Counted from the first letter of the stretch, positions 53,477 to 63,396 are shown. The stretch: DNA of 64,000 bases from Streptomyces qinzhouensis (GCF_007856155.1 NZ_CP042266.1:1488001-1552000); one strand, 5' to 3'. The notes: generated from the sequence alone by a model not told the origin. A program made the numbers and translations.

Positions 53477-54466
53477 TCAGACGGTGAGGCCCTCGGCCAT
53501 GTCCTCCGTGAGGCTGGACTCCGTACCGGGGATGCCGAGGTCCTGGGCGCGCTTGTCGGCCATCGCCAGCAGCCGGCGGATCCGGCCGGCCACCGCGTCC
53601 TTCGTCAGCGGCGGGTCGGCGAGCGCGCCGAGCTCCTCCAGGGACGCCTGCTTGTGCTCCATGCGGAGCCGGCCGGCGGCCGCGAGATGTTCGGGGACTT
53701 CCTCGGCGAGGATCTCCAGAGCCCGCTGGACCCGGGCGCCCGCGGCGACCGCGGCCCGCGCCGAGCGGCGCAGATTGGCGTCGTCGAAGTTGGCCAGCCG
53801 GTTGGCGGTGGCGCGCACCTCGCGCCGCATCCGCCGCTCCTCCCAGGCCAGGACGGACTCGTGCGCCCCGAGCCGGGTCAGCAGCGCCCCGATGGCGTCG
53901 CCGTCCCGGACGACGACCCGGTCCACGCCCCGTACCTCACGGGCCTTGGCCGCGATGGAGAGCCGCCGGGCGGCGCCCACCAGGGCGAGCGCGGCCTCGG
54001 GGCCGGGGCAGGTGACCTCCAGCGAGGAGGAGCGGCCGGGCTCGGTGAGGGAGCCGTGCGCCAGGAACGCCCCGCGCCAGGCCGCCTCGGCGTCGCAGGT
54101 GGCCCCGGAGACGACCTGCGGCGGCAGCCCCCGGATGGGGCGGCCGCGGCCGTCCACGAGACCGGTCTGCCGGGCCAGCTGGTCACCGCCGGCGACCACC
54201 CGCACCACATAGCGCGAACCGCGGCGCAGCCCGCCGGGGGCCATCACCATCAGCTCGGAGCCATGGCCGAAGATCTCCAGGATGTCCCGCTTCAGCCTGC
54301 GCGCGGCGATGCCGGTGTCCAGCTCGGCCTCGATCACGATGCGCCCGCTCACCAGATGCAGCCCGCCCGCGAACCGCAGGATCGCCGAGACCTCCGCCTT
54401 TCTGCAGCAGGTCCGGGTGACGGGAAGCCGGGAGATTTCGTCCTTCACCGCTGCCGTCATCGCCAT
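53477..54466 (-). CDS. whiA: Sporulation regulator WhiA
   Basis: 329-aa DNA-binding protein that, with WhiB, controls sporulation septation in Streptomyces. The N-terminal LAGLIDADG-homing-endonuclease-like domain ([32 protein letters not shown] ... [13 protein letters not shown] equivalent [13 protein letters not shown]) lacks nuclease residues; the C-terminal HTH is around [34 protein letters not shown] 54466 has GAAGG 8 bases upstream and overlaps yvcK by 10 bases; ATG 54460 is the alternative. Confidence 0.96.
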   Translation of the reverse strand: MAMTAAVKDEISRLPVTRTCCRKAEVSAILRFAGGLHLVSGRIVIEAELDTGIAARRLKRDILEIFGHGSELMVMAPGGLRRGSRYVVRVVAGGDQLARQTGLVDGRGRPIRGLPPQVVSGATCDAEAAWRGAFLAHGSLTEPGRSSSLEVTCPGPEAALALVGAARRLSIAAKAREVRGVDRVVVRDGDAIGALLTRLGAHESVLAWEERRMRREVRATANRLANFDDANLRRSARAAVAAGARVQRALEILAEEVPEHLAAAGRLRMEHKQASLEELGALADPPLTKDAVAGRIRRLLAMADKRAQDLGIPGTESSLTEDMAEGLTV

Positions 54467-55524
54467 GGGCCGATCCTTCCATGCATCCGAAAAATACGGT
54501 CGTACGCGGCGGCCAGCAGTTCCGGGTCGTGCTTCGGAACCCCTCCCCCGGGGCCTGTGCCCGGGGCGGAGGCCGCACCGGCGACCGCCACGGGCGCCAG
54601 CTCGACCGCGGCGCCGAGGCGCCGGGCGGCTTCGGCCAGGGAGTCGCGGTCGAGCACGGCGGCCTCGTCGGCCAGCACCACGTCCAGAGCGAGTTTAGGG
54701 GCGTGTCGTCCCAAAACCTCCAAATGACGCTGCGGTGAGAACCCGTCCGTTTCGCCCGGTTGGGGCGCCAGATTGAGTGAGAGAACACGCCTCGCCTTGG
54801 TCTCCACCAGCGCGTCCAGCAGTTCGGGCACCAAAAGGTGGGGGATGACGGAGGAGAACCAGGAACCGGGTCCCAGAACCACCCAGTCGGCGTCAAGGAC
54901 GGCGGCCACGGCCTCGGGTACGGCGGGCGGATCGGCCGGGACGAGATGGACGGACTGCACCTCCCCGGGGGTGAGCGCGACCGTCGCCTGCCCCCGGACC
55001 GTGCCCACCTCGTCGGGGCGGGCCGGGTCGTGCCCCCGGACCAGTGCCTGGAGCTCCAGCGGTACGGCGGACATCGGCAGCACCCTGCCGTGCGCGCCGA
55101 GCAGCCTGCCGACCAGGTCGAGGGCCTGGACATGGTCCCCGAGCTGTTCCCAGAGGGCGACGATCAGCACATTGCCCACGGCATGGTCGTGCAGCTCGCC
55201 GCGGGACTGGAAGCGGTGCTGGATCACCCGGGACCAGGTGCGGCCCCACTCGTCGTCCCCGCAGAGCGCGGCCAGCGCCTTGCGGAGATCGCCGGGCGGC
55301 AGCACCCCCAGCTCCTCCCGGAGCCGTCCGCTGGAGCCGCCGTCGTCGGCGACGGTGACCACGGCGGTCAGATCGCCGGTGATCCGGCGCAGGGCGGCGA
55401 GGGACGCGGACAGGCCGCGGCCGCCGCCGAGGGCGACGACCTTGGGCTGGGCACCGCGCTTGCGCGCGCCGGCCGCGGTGCCGAACCGGCGCAGCCGCCG
55501 CAGGCGCAGGGAGTGTCCGGTCAC
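54457..55524 (-). CDS. yvcK: YvcK/CofD-like gluconeogenesis factor
   Basis: 355-aa protein of the YvcK family; the Bacillus protein binds UDP-GlcNAc and affects cell shape and carbon use. Motifs: [66 protein letters not shown] and [17 protein letters not shown]. Start GTG 55524 overlaps the rapZ stop by 4 bases (GTGA); the longer frame overlaps rapZ and is not used. Confidence 0.93.
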   Translation of the reverse strand: MTGHSLRLRRLRRFGTAAGARKRGAQPKVVALGGGRGLSASLAALRRITGDLTAVVTVADDGGSSGRLREELGVLPPGDLRKALAALCGDDEWGRTWSRVIQHRFQSRGELHDHAVGNVLIVALWEQLGDHVQALDLVGRLLGAHGRVLPMSAVPLELQALVRGHDPARPDEVGTVRGQATVALTPGEVQSVHLVPADPPAVPEAVAAVLDADWVVLGPGSWFSSVIPHLLVPELLDALVETKARRVLSLNLAPQPGETDGFSPQRHLEVLGRHAPKLALDVVLADEAAVLDRDSLAEAARRLGAAVELAPVAVAGAASAPGTGPGGGVPKHDPELLAAAYDRIFRMHGRIGPWR

Positions 55525-56459
55525 TCTCGCCCCATGTCCCGGTGGACGACGACGGTCTCGACACCGGCCGACGAGAGCCGGGCCGCGAGCTTCTCGGCCG
55601 TGGCGACCGAGCGGTGCTTGCCACCGGTACAGCCCACGGCGACGGTCACATACCGCTTGCCCTCGCGGCGGTAGCCGGCGGCGATCAGCTGGAGGAGTTC
55701 GGTGTAGCGGTCGAGGAACTCCTTGGCGCCGGGCTGGTTGTAGACGTAGTTCGACACCTCCTCGTTGAGTCCGGTGTACGGGCGCAGCTCGGGGACCCAG
55801 TGGGGGTTGGGCAGGAAGCGCATGTCGACCACGAGGTCGGCGTCGACGGGCAGGCCGTACTTGAAGCCGAAGGACATCACGGTGGCCCGCAGCTCGGGCT
55901 CCTCGTCGCCCGCGAACTGGGCGTCCATCTTGGCCCGCAGCTCGTGGACGTTGAGGCTGGAGGTGTCGATCACCAGATCGGCGTCCCCGCGGAGCTCGCG
56001 CAGGAGATCGCGTTCGGCGGCGATGCCGTCGACGATCCGGCCGTCGCCCTGGAGGGGGTGCGGCCTGCGGACGGATTCGAACCGGCGCACGAGAGCCTCG
56101 TCGGAGGACTCCAGGAAGACGATACGGCGGGTGACCTGTTTGGCGTCGAGGTCGGCGAGGGACTCGCGGAGGTTGTCGAAGAAACGCCCGCCGCGGACGT
56201 CGACGACGACCGCGATCCTGGCCACATTGCCCTGCGAGCGCGCGCCCAGCTCCACCATGGTGGGGATGAGGGCGGGCGGGAGGTTGTCCACCACGAACCA
56301 GCCGAGGTCCTCCAGGCATTTGGCGGCGGTGCTGCGCCCGGCGCCGGACATGCCGGAGATGATGACCAGCTCGGGGATGGCCGTTTCCACGGCCTCTCCG
56401 GGCTCGTTGACACTGCCCGTACTCACGTCTGCCGCTCCGTCTGTGTGGTGCTCGTTCAT
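55521..56459 (-). CDS. rapZ: RapZ/YvcJ-type nucleotide-binding protein
   Basis: 312-aa P-loop protein. Walker [10 protein letters not shown] at residues 36-44; [17 protein letters not shown] and the C-terminal [20 protein letters not shown] are conserved. In E. coli RapZ is an RNase adapter for GlmZ; in Gram-positives the role is less clear. Residues 1-28 are a polar extension. Start ATG 56459 overlaps the uvrC stop by 4 bases. Confidence 0.95.
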   Translation of the reverse strand: MNEHHTDGAADVSTGSVNEPGEAVETAIPELVIISGMSGAGRSTAAKCLEDLGWFVVDNLPPALIPTMVELGARSQGNVARIAVVVDVRGGRFFDNLRESLADLDAKQVTRRIVFLESSDEALVRRFESVRRPHPLQGDGRIVDGIAAERDLLRELRGDADLVIDTSSLNVHELRAKMDAQFAGDEEPELRATVMSFGFKYGLPVDADLVVDMRFLPNPHWVPELRPYTGLNEEVSNYVYNQPGAKEFLDRYTELLQLIAAGYRREGKRYVTVAVGCTGGKHRSVATAEKLAARLSSAGVETVVVHRDMGRE

Positions 56460-58579
56460 TCTGTGCTTCCCCCGTCGTTCTCTTCCATGATCTCTCCGGT
56501 TGCCGTGTTCACGGCAGGGGCGGCCGGGGCCGCCCGGGTGAGGGCCGCGACGACCGACTCGGCGGTCTTGCGACCCATGCCGGGAACTTCGCAGATCTGC
56601 TCGATTGTCGCGCCTCTGAGCCGTTTCACCGAGCCGAAATGCTTGATGAGGGCCTGCTTGCGGGCATCGCCGAGACCGGGGATCGCATCGAGGGGGCTGC
56701 TACGGAGGCGTTTGGTCCGCTTGCTGCGCTGATAGCGGATGGCGAAATCGTGGGCCGTGTCACGGACCCGCTGGAGCAGATAGAGCCCCTCGCTGGAGCG
56801 CGGCAGCACCACCGGATCGTCCTCGCCGGGCAGCCAGACCTCCTCCAGCCGCTTGGCGAGGCCGCAGACGGCGACGTCGTCGATCCCCAGCTCGTCGAGG
56901 GCCCGGCGGGCCGCGGCGACCTGCGGGGCGCCGCCGTCGACCACGACGAGCTGCGGGGGGTACGCGAAGCGGCGGGGGCGTCCCTCGTCGTCCCGGACAC
57001 CGTCCGCGACCTCGCGGGCACCCTCGGCGGCGGCCTCCGGGGCACTCGCCGGGGCACTCACCGGGCCGCTCGCCGGGGCGTCCGCGGGACCACCGAGGCC
57101 GTGGGGGCCGTCGGGGCCGTCCGCAGGGTCCGGGCCGGACACCGGGGCGTCGTCCGCGCCGATCCACTCCCCCGTCCGGTCCTTCTCCGCCAGATAGCGG
57201 CGGAAACGGCGGGACACCACCTCGTGCATCGCCCGGACGTCGTCCTGGCCGGCGAAGGACTTGATCTGGAAGCGGCGGTACTCGCTCTTGCGCGGCAGCC
57301 CGTCCTCGAAGACGACCATGGACGCCACCACGTCCTCGCCCTGGAGGTGCGAGATGTCGAAGCATTCGATCCGCAGCGGCGCCGAGTCGAGGCCGAGGGC
57401 CTCGGCGATCTCCTCCAGCGCCCGGGAGCGGGTGGTGAGATCACTGGCCCGCTTGGTCTTGTGCAGCGCCAGTGACTGCTGGGCGTTGCGCTCCACGGTC
57501 TCCATCAGGGCCCGCTTGTCCCCGCGCTGCGGAACCCGCAGGGAGACCTGCGAGCCGCGCCGCTCGGCCAGCCACTGCCCGACCGCTTCCGGGGCGGCGG
57601 GCAGGGCGGGCACCAGGACCTCCTTGGGCACGGCGTCGCCGCGCTCCTCGCCGTACAACTGCTGGAGCGCATGCTCGACCAGCCCGGCCGTGGAGACGGC
57701 CTCGACCTTGTCGGTGACCCAGCCGCGCTGGCCGCGCACCCGGCCGCCGCGGACGTGGAAGATCTGGACGGCCGCCTCCAGCTCGTCCTCGGCGACGGCG
57801 ATCAGATCGGCGTCGGTGGCGTCGGCGAGGACGACGGCGTTCTTCTCCAGGGCGCGGCGCAGGGCCGCTATGTCGTCGCGCAGCCTGGCGGCCCGCTCGT
57901 ACTCCATCTCCTCGGCGGCCTCGGCCATCCGCTCTTCCAGCCGGCGCAGATACGTGCCCGTGCGCCCGGCCATGAAATCGCAGAACTCCTCGGCCAGTTC
58001 GCGATGCTCCTCGGGGGTGACCCGGCCGACGCAGGGGGCCGAGCACTTGCCGATGTACCCCAGCAGACAGGGGCGGCCCTTCTGCTGATGATTGCGCAGG
58101 ACCCCGGCGGAGCAGGTGCGGACGGGAAAGACCCGGAGCATCAGATCGACGGTCTCACGGATGGCCCAGGCATGGCCGTACGGGCCGAAATAGCGGACGC
58201 CCTTGCGTTTGGCACCGCGCAGCACCTGGACGCGGGGGAACTCCTCGTTGAGCGTGACCGCCAGATAGGGATAGCTCTTGTCGTCCCGGTACTTGACGTT
58301 GAACCGGGGGTCGTACTCCTTGATCCAGGTGTATTCGAGCTGGAGCGCCTCCACCTCGGTGCCGACGACCGTCCACTCCACGGAGGCCGCCGTGGTGACC
58401 ATGGTGGCGGTGCGCGGATGCAGATTCGCCACGTCCTGGAAGTAGTTGGCGAGGCGCGCGCGGAGGTTCTTGGCCTTGCCGACGTAGATCACCCGGCGGT
58501 GTTCGTCGCGGAAGCGATAGACCCCCGGCGAGTCGGGGATCTCTCCCGGCTTGGGGCGGTAGCTGGAGGGGTCGGCCAT
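56456..58579 (-). CDS. uvrC: Excinuclease ABC subunit C
   Basis: 707-aa nucleotide-excision-repair endonuclease. GIY-YIG domain at the N-terminus ([29 protein letters not shown]), then the Cys-rich [14 protein letters not shown] region, UVR domain ([20 protein letters not shown]), RNase H-like domain ([24 protein letters not shown] ... [15 protein letters not shown]) and two C-terminal HhH motifs. A ~55-residue Pro/Ala/Gly/Asp insert (about [18 protein letters not shown] onward) interrupts the RNase H-like domain. Start ATG 58579 at the usual MADPSSYRP. Confidence 0.95.
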   Translation of the reverse strand: MADPSSYRPKPGEIPDSPGVYRFRDEHRRVIYVGKAKNLRARLANYFQDVANLHPRTATMVTTAASVEWTVVGTEVEALQLEYTWIKEYDPRFNVKYRDDKSYPYLAVTLNEEFPRVQVLRGAKRKGVRYFGPYGHAWAIRETVDLMLRVFPVRTCSAGVLRNHQQKGRPCLLGYIGKCSAPCVGRVTPEEHRELAEEFCDFMAGRTGTYLRRLEERMAEAAEEMEYERAARLRDDIAALRRALEKNAVVLADATDADLIAVAEDELEAAVQIFHVRGGRVRGQRGWVTDKVEAVSTAGLVEHALQQLYGEERGDAVPKEVLVPALPAAPEAVGQWLAERRGSQVSLRVPQRGDKRALMETVERNAQQSLALHKTKRASDLTTRSRALEEIAEALGLDSAPLRIECFDISHLQGEDVVASMVVFEDGLPRKSEYRRFQIKSFAGQDDVRAMHEVVSRRFRRYLAEKDRTGEWIGADDAPVSGPDPADGPDGPHGLGGPADAPASGPVSAPASAPEAAAEGAREVADGVRDDEGRPRRFAYPPQLVVVDGGAPQVAAARRALDELGIDDVAVCGLAKRLEEVWLPGEDDPVVLPRSSEGLYLLQRVRDTAHDFAIRYQRSKRTKRLRSSPLDAIPGLGDARKQALIKHFGSVKRLRGATIEQICEVPGMGRKTAESVVAALTRAAPAAPAVNTATGEIMEENDGGSTE

Positions 58580-58938
58580 ACCGTCCACCCTACTTGCGGG
58601 CGCCGACACTCCGGGGCCCGGAGGGCCCTGGTGCCGGGGGTACGGCGGGCGGTTCCGGCGGGGCGGACGGGCGGGGCGGGCCGGGTGGTGCGGACGGACA
58701 GTGCGGGCCGGGCGGTGCGGACGGGCGCCCGCCGCCGGGGCGGGCGGCGGGCGCCACGGGCACCGGGCCGGTGCGGGGACCGGCCGCGGATCCTCCCCCG
58801 TGCCGGGGGCGGGGGAGGACGATGGGCGCCCGCCGTCCCGGGGGTCCCGCCGGTGGGGTATCCGGGCGGCCGGGCGCGGGCGGGCGCCCACCGTCCCGCG
58901 GGGGCCGTGGGAACCCCCGGGGGACGGCGGTGCGGAGG
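58580..58938. other. 359-bp G-rich spacer between uvrC and the tail-anchored protein gene
   Basis: No gene supported. G-rich on the plus strand, with GGTGCGGACGG repeats (58687, 58714), a direct repeat GGGCGCCC(G/A)CCGTCCCG at about 58826 and 58883, and the hairpin at 58724-58755. The uvrC promoter should lie at the left end, but no clear -10/-35 is visible. Confidence 0.6.
58724..58755. terminator. Hairpin in the uvrC upstream spacer
   Basis: Perfect 13-bp stem GGCGCCCGCCGCC/GGCGGCGGGCGCC (58724-58736/58743-58755) with a 6-base loop; candidate terminator of the upstream minus-strand pair. Confidence 0.6.
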
Positions 58939-59841
58939 TCAGGCCTCCCGGGCGGACCGGCGCAGCCGCCGGGCCGCGAGGCCGCCGAGGACGAGGACGG
59001 TCAGCCCGCCCGCTCCGGCCGCCGCGACGCCGGCGGACCCGGCCCGGCCGTCCGCGCCGGGCGCGGCCTGGGCGGGAGCCGCCGGTGCCGGGGCGGGCTG
59101 CGCGGGTGCGGGCTGCGCGGGAGCGGCCTGGGCGGGGTTTCCGTAGCCGCCCGCCGCGCCCTTCTTCGCGTACCCGGACCCCGGGAGTTTGTCGCCGTAG
59201 GCGGCCGCCACCCGGGCCCGGTAGGCGGCCAGGGTGGTGCCCTTCGCGCCCACGGCCCGTACCGCGTCCTCGTCGAGCGGCAGCACCCTGCTGCCGCCGG
59301 TGACGTACCAGGCGTCCGTCTGCGGCTCACGGAAGACCGTCCCGCCGGGCAACTTCGCGGTGCCCGCCTTCGCGTACCGGAACTCGTCGTCACCGGTGGC
59401 GATGTTCACGACCTGCCAGCCGGAGCCCGTATCGGCCGCCCAGACGGACGCCTGCTGCCCGTCGGAGGAGACCGCCGGAGTGGCGAGGAACTCGCTGCGG
59501 GCGACCGGGGCCCCCTTCTTCCCGGCCACGAAGTCCGGCGACAGGACGTACACCGCCACGGTCGCGCCCCCGGCCCGCGGCGCGGCGGCGGAGCGGGCCA
59601 CCGCCCCGTCCCGGGCGAAGAACCGGGACAGCGTGGCGAGGGTGGCCGGTGAGGTGGCGGCGGCCCGGGCGGCCGCGAGGTCCGAGGCGGCGGCCGGGGC
59701 CGGGGCCGGGACGGGCGCGGCGGCGGCCGGGCCGGAGAAGGTGCCGAGCGCTCCCAGGGCGAGGCAGACGGCGGCGCCGGCGAGGGCCGCCTCTCTCACG
59801 GCACCCGGTCGGGCCGGTGCGGTGCGGGGGGTCCGCTTCAT
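58939..59841 (-). CDS. Exported, C-terminally membrane-anchored protein, unknown function
   Basis: About 300 aa. Signal peptide ([13 protein letters not shown] ... [25 protein letters not shown]), an extracellular domain of about 170 residues (LSRFFARDG ... [11 protein letters not shown] ... [28 protein letters not shown] ... [19 protein letters not shown]), a Pro/Ala linker, then a C-terminal helix [30 protein letters not shown] with a basic tail; no LPXTG. Start ATG 59841 has GGAG 10 bases upstream, but GTG 59850 overlaps the protease stop (GTGA) and is equally likely. Coupled to the papain-like protease; possibly its inhibitor, chaperone or anchor. Confidence 0.78.
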   Translation of the reverse strand: MKRTPRTAPARPGAVREAALAGAAVCLALGALGTFSGPAAAAPVPAPAPAAASDLAAARAAATSPATLATLSRFFARDGAVARSAAAPRAGGATVAVYVLSPDFVAGKKGAPVARSEFLATPAVSSDGQQASVWAADTGSGWQVVNIATGDDEFRYAKAGTAKLPGGTVFREPQTDAWYVTGGSRVLPLDEDAVRAVGAKGTTLAAYRARVAAAYGDKLPGSGYAKKGAAGGYGNPAQAAPAQPAPAQPAPAPAAPAQAAPGADGRAGSAGVAAAGAGGLTVLVLGGLAARRLRRSAREA

Positions 59842-59846
59842 GGCGC

Positions 59847-60494
59847 TCACGCTCCGATCCGGTACAGCGAGTGGGTCCACGAGAAGCTGCTGTTGTTCAC
59901 GTACCAGGCGTGGGAGGCCCAGTTGTAGCGGGAGCTGGAGGGCCAGGGGTCGCCCCAGTAGACCCAGCTGTTGGCGGTGTCGTAGCCGTAGATGACATGC
60001 ATATGGCCGCCGCCGGAGGACCACTGGATCCGGGTCTCGACGGGCCGGTTGGCGTTGATCTCGGTCTGTACGGCGGAGTAGCGCAGCCAGTCGGCTATGT
60101 AGGTGCCGGGGCTGACGCCGGTCCAGCGCAGCCCGGTCTGCACATTGGCCAGGGTGGCCTGCGAGTTGGGGCACTCGGTGTTCTGGGAGCGGTTGAAGGC
60201 GGCGTTGCAGAACTGGTTCTGGGAGTAGGAGCGGCCGTAGTAGGCGGAGATGGTGTTTCCGGCGGCGGCCCAGCACCAGTTGGTCTTCAGCTGGGCCTGC
60301 ATGGTGATGTTCAGCCGCTTCGAGGCGAGGGCGCCGACATCGCCGGGGCCGCTCTGTCCGGCACCGGCGGCGACCGGTGCCACGGCGGCCGGGGGCGCCG
60401 CCGTCGATGCCGCCTGCGCGGTGGACAGGGGAAGGGTGAACACTGCGGCGAGGACGGCCGCCACGGAGGCGAGCCGTCTCGTGGTGTTGCTCAT
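59847..60494 (-). CDS. Secreted papain-like cysteine protease (AvrRpt2/C39-like fold)
   Basis: 215-aa exported protein. Signal peptide ends near AQAA-S (residue 29). A ~30-residue pro-segment precedes the protease domain: catalytic C74 in QLKTNWCWAAAGNTISAYYG, His H164 in GGGHMHVIYGYD and Asp D182 in YWGDPWPSS. C96 and C108 may form a disulfide. Start ATG 60494 has GGAGGAA upstream. Coupled with the downstream tail-anchored gene and divergent from an XRE-like regulator. Target unknown. Confidence 0.85.
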   Translation of the reverse strand: MSNTTRRLASVAAVLAAVFTLPLSTAQAASTAAPPAAVAPVAAGAGQSGPGDVGALASKRLNITMQAQLKTNWCWAAAGNTISAYYGRSYSQNQFCNAAFNRSQNTECPNSQATLANVQTGLRWTGVSPGTYIADWLRYSAVQTEINANRPVETRIQWSSGGGHMHVIYGYDTANSWVYWGDPWPSSSRYNWASHAWYVNNSSFSWTHSLYRIGA

Positions 60495-60610
60495 CGCGTT
60501 CCTCCCGAAGGAAAAGGGTGGGGGTGGAGGAGCGCGTCCGGACGCTGCTCGTCGAGCATCAGTCCTTGTCGGGAGCAGGTCAACACGCTTCAATGCGGGG
60601 AACACGGCGC

Positions 60611-60639
60611 TGTGAACGGCCCGACCGGGTTGTGAACGG
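60611..60639. promoter_or_regulatory. Direct repeat TGTGAACGG x2, 20-base spacing
   Basis: TGTGAACGG at 60611-60619 and 60631-60639, both followed by RCCCG-like bases. The spacing of two helical turns fits a protein binding in tandem on one face. Confidence 0.5.
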
Positions 60640-60697
60640 ACCGTCCGGCCCCACCTGCGCCGCCACCGCGGCCCGGCTCCGGGGGCGGGCCGGGGCC

Positions 60698-60709
60698 GTG
60701 AACGTTCAC
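60698..60709. promoter_or_regulatory. Perfect palindrome GTGAACGTTCAC
   Basis: A 12-bp perfect palindrome with the same GTGAACG half-site as the two direct repeats about 60-90 bases away. Candidate operator of the divergent XRE-like regulator. Confidence 0.6.
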
Positions 60710-60851
60710 CACCGGCCGGCCCGCGCGCGGGCCGGACGCGGCAGCGGGCCCGGCACCGCCCCGGGACCGGCCGGGACCGCGCGGACCCGGCGGGCGCGGC
60801 GCGCCCGGGCCGCCGGCCACCCGACGCGATGCGACGCCGCTGGAGGTTTCC

Positions 60852-61775
60852 ATGGGTCACACCGAGGCCGATCTGGCGCAGGTGCTGCACACCGGCCCCT
60901 TCCATCTGGCGCTGCGGGCCGCGCTCTCCGTGCGCGGACTGCCGCTCCAGCGGGTCCAGCACCATCTCGCCCACCGCGGTATCAAGGTCGGGGTCACCAG
61001 CCTCAGCTACTGGCAGCAGGGGGCCCGCCGCCCCCAGCGGCCCGAGTCGCTGCGCGCCGTACGCGCCCTGGAGGAGGTGCTCGACCTGCCCGGCAACTCG
61101 CTGACCCGGCTGCTGGGCGTCGGGGAGCAGTCCGAGGTCGAGCGGCCGCCCTCCCGTTCGTACCGCTCGCTCCTCGATGTCTCGGACACCGTGGAGGCGC
61201 TGCTGGCCGATCTGGAGTCACCCGCGGACCGGGGGCTGCACACGGTCGGCCACCATGAGCGGGTCCGTATCGGGGCCGCCCGCGAACTGCTCGGCCGCGA
61301 CTCCCAGCACGTCGTACGGGCCCATCGCGACGGGGTCGACCGCTGTCTCGCCATCCATCACGGCGACCCGGGCTGCGATCCGGCGCGGGTGCAGGTCAGC
61401 GCGTTGGAGAACTGCCGGACCGGGCGGGTACGGCGCGACCGGGAGAGCGCGATCGTGGTCGCGGAGCTGCTCTTCGACACCCGGCTGCGCGCGGGTGAGA
61501 CGTACTTCTTCGGGTACGGCTTCGAGGACGGCACGGGCGGCCCGAGCGCCGAGTACGTCCGCGGTTTCACCTACGCGGGCGGGCAGTACGTGCTCCAGGT
61601 GCGCTTCGACGAGGGCGCGCTGCCGGTGCGCTGCCGCCGGTTCTCCCAGGCGACCACCGGGGCGCCGCGCGGCGGCCGCGCGGAGCTGACGCTCAGCGGC
61701 CGTCATCGCACGGTCCACCTGGTCGAACAGGGGGTCCGCCCGGGGATCCTGGGCATCGACTGGGACTGGGAGTGA
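60852..61775 (+). CDS. XRE-like DNA-binding protein, 307 aa
   Basis: The N-terminal ~90 residues look like an atypical HTH module (FHLALRAALSVRGLPLQRVQHHLAHRGIKVGVTSLSYWQQGARRPQRPESLRAVRALEEVL). The C-terminal ~150 residues are a beta-rich domain (VVRAHRDGVDRCLAIHHGD ... AIVVAELLFDTRLRAGETYFFGYGFEDGTGG ... YVLQVRFDEGALP). The last part is a probable sensor or interaction domain. Start ATG 60852 has GGAGG upstream. A Streptomyces-type protein; divergent from the protease pair, which it may control. Confidence 0.78.
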   Translation: MGHTEADLAQVLHTGPFHLALRAALSVRGLPLQRVQHHLAHRGIKVGVTSLSYWQQGARRPQRPESLRAVRALEEVLDLPGNSLTRLLGVGEQSEVERPPSRSYRSLLDVSDTVEALLADLESPADRGLHTVGHHERVRIGAARELLGRDSQHVVRAHRDGVDRCLAIHHGDPGCDPARVQVSALENCRTGRVRRDRESAIVVAELLFDTRLRAGETYFFGYGFEDGTGGPSAEYVRGFTYAGGQYVLQVRFDEGALPVRCRRFSQATTGAPRGGRAELTLSGRHRTVHLVEQGVRPGILGIDWDWE

Positions 61776-61783
61776 CGGCGGTA

Positions 61784-61840
61784 CGGCGGCGGGGGCGGCG
61801 CCGGCTCCACCGCTGTGATCAGGCGCCGCCCCGGCCGCCG
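61784..61840. terminator. Convergent terminator, 19-bp stem
   Basis: CGGCGGCGGGGGCGGCGCC (61784-61802) pairs with GGCGCCGCCCCGGCCGCCG (61822-61840) with one mismatch, between the XRE-like and Rieske genes. Confidence 0.75.
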
Positions 61841-61841
61841 A

Positions 61842-61880
61842 GGCTCAGGCCTCGGGCCCCGGCCCGGCTCAGGCCTCGGG
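61842..61880. repeat. 24-bp-period duplication of the Rieske gene 3' end
   Basis: GGCTCAGGCCTCGGG at 61842-61856 and again at 61866-61880. The second copy contains the Rieske stop codon; the first is a downstream duplicate of the last codons and stop. Confidence 0.75.
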
Positions 61881-62300
61881 GCCCGCAATCAGCTTGCCGT
61901 CACGGACCACGACCGGCACCTTCGGCAGCGGGACGGTCGCCGGGCCGTTGAGCGCCTCGCCGGTGGTGACGTCGAAGCGGCTGCCGTGGCAGGGACAGTT
62001 GCCCTCGTTGCCCTCGACCTTGTCGAGCGCGCAGCCGGCGTGGGTGCACTGGGCGCTGAACGCCTTGTACTCGCCCTTCGCCGGGCAGCTCACCACGAGC
62101 CGCTGCTCCCGGTAGAGCTTGGCGCCGCCGACCGGGACCGCGTCCGCCGCGCCCAGATCGACGGGCGCGGTGGGCGTGGGCGTCCTGGCGTGACCCAGCT
62201 TGGACTCCGTGGAGCAGGCGGCGACCCCCAGGCCCGCGGCCCCGGCGAGGGCCGCGCCTTTCAGCACGGTACGGCGGGCGGCGGGGGTGGCGGCGGACAT
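61869..62300 (-). CDS. Rieske [2Fe-2S] lipoprotein, Tat-exported
   Basis: 143-aa protein. Twin-arginine signal ARRTVLKGAALAGAAGLGVAAC with the lipobox Cys at residue 29, so it is a Tat lipoprotein on the outer membrane face. Cluster ligands C85-x-H87 (CTHAGC) and C102-x2-H105 (CPCHGS), with the disulfide Cys C90 and C104 typical of high-potential Rieske proteins. Start ATG 62300 has GGAG 6 bases upstream. Electron partner unknown. Confidence 0.92.
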   Translation of the reverse strand: MSAATPAARRTVLKGAALAGAAGLGVAACSTESKLGHARTPTPTAPVDLGAADAVPVGGAKLYREQRLVVSCPAKGEYKAFSAQCTHAGCALDKVEGNEGNCPCHGSRFDVTTGEALNGPATVPLPKVPVVVRDGKLIAGPEA

Positions 62301-62480
62301 AGGAGGCTCCGGATGTTCGGGGGCGGTCGTACGGGGCCGGGGCCCGGCTGACCGGGTGCGCCGGGCCCGGGCGGCCCGGATCCGGCGCCGGTCCGGGCCG
62401 GCGGCGACGGATCCGACGATACCGGCGGGCGGGGGGCGCCCCGCGTCGGGGCTCCCTCCCCCGGGACACGGCTCATGGGC

Positions 62481-62486
62481 TACGTT
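62481..62486 (+). promoter_or_regulatory. -10-like TACGTT, 7 bases before the PfkB-kinase ATG
   Basis: TANNNT hexamer with a 7-base gap to ATG 62494. A GGGAG lies too close to the ATG to be a good ribosome binding site. Confidence 0.4.
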
Positions 62487-62493
62487 CGGGAGC

Positions 62494-63396
62494 ATGATCG
62501 TCGTCGCCGGAGAGGCCCTGATCGACCTGGTCCCCCTCGCCCCGCCGGAGGCCGGGGCCCCGCTGCCGGCGCTGGCGCCCCGGCTCGGCGGCGGCCCGTA
62601 CAACACCGCGATCGCGCTGGGCCGGCTCGGTGAGCCGACCGGGTTCTGCTCCCGGATCTCGGCGGACGCCTTCGGGGACGCGCTGCTGGCGGGGCTGGCG
62701 GCGGCGGGGGTCGACACGGCGTACGTGGCCCGTGGGCCGGAGCCGACGACCCTGGCGGTCGCCTCCGTCGGGCCGGACGGATCGGCGGGCTACTCCTTCT
62801 ACGCCGGGGGCACGGCGGACCGGCTGTTCGAACTGCCGCCGCCGCTGCCGCCGGGGACCCGGGCGGTGGCGTTCGGCACCTGCTCGCTGGTCCTCGAACC
62901 GGGCGCGTCCGCCTACGAGGCGCTGCTGCTGAGGGAGTCCCGGGCGGGCCGGTGCGTCCTGCTGGATCCCAATGTGCGGCCCCCGCTGATCCCGGACGCC
63001 GATGCCTACCGCGAGCGGTTCCGCTCCTGGCTGCCGTACGTGTCGCTGCTCAAGCTCTCCGAGGAGGACGCGGCCTGGCTGGGCGGGGTGCCGGAGGGGC
63101 CCGGGGCCGTGGTGCTGACCAGGGGCGCCGCGGGGCTGACGGTCCGCACCCGGGGCGGTGTCCTGGTCTCGGTCCCCGCGGTTCCGGTGGTGGTCGCCGA
63201 CACCATCGGCGCGGGCGACACCGTGAACGCCGCCCTGCTCCACGGGCTGGCCGCCCGGGGCGCCCTCTCACCGGCCGGGATGGCCGCCCTGGACCCGGAC
63301 GGCTGGCGCGAGGTACTCACCCTGGCCGCCCGCGCCGCCGCCCTGACCTGCTCCCGCCCGGGCGCGGAGCCCCCGTACGCGGCGGAACTCGGCTAA
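62494..63396 (+). CDS. PfkB family sugar kinase (fructokinase-like)
   Basis: 300-aa ribokinase-fold kinase. The substrate motif GGGPYNTAIALGRLG and the C-terminal anion-hole/catalytic motif DTIGAGDTVNAALL (catalytic Asp) are present, as is LLDPNVRPPLI. Best guess is fructokinase or a related hexose kinase. The TAA stop (63394-63396) is formed at the left edge of the inserted MITE-like element, so the C-terminus ...PPYAAELG may have been altered by the insertion. Confidence 0.9.
   Translation: MIVVAGEALIDLVPLAPPEAGAPLPALAPRLGGGPYNTAIALGRLGEPTGFCSRISADAFGDALLAGLAAAGVDTAYVARGPEPTTLAVASVGPDGSAGYSFYAGGTADRLFELPPPLPPGTRAVAFGTCSLVLEPGASAYEALLLRESRAGRCVLLDPNVRPPLIPDADAYRERFRSWLPYVSLLKLSEEDAAWLGGVPEGPGAVVLTRGAAGLTVRTRGGVLVSVPAVPVVVADTIGAGDTVNAALLHGLAARGALSPAGMAALDPDGWREVLTLAARAAALTCSRPGAEPPYAAELG

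Larger units (their letters stand above)
60495..60851. other. 357-bp divergent region with GTGAACG repeats
   Basis: No gene supported. Contains GTGAACGG at 60612 and 60632 (20 bases apart) and a perfect palindrome GTGAACGTTCAC at 60698-60709. It separates the protease pair from the XRE-like gene and is likely the control region of both. Confidence 0.7.
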
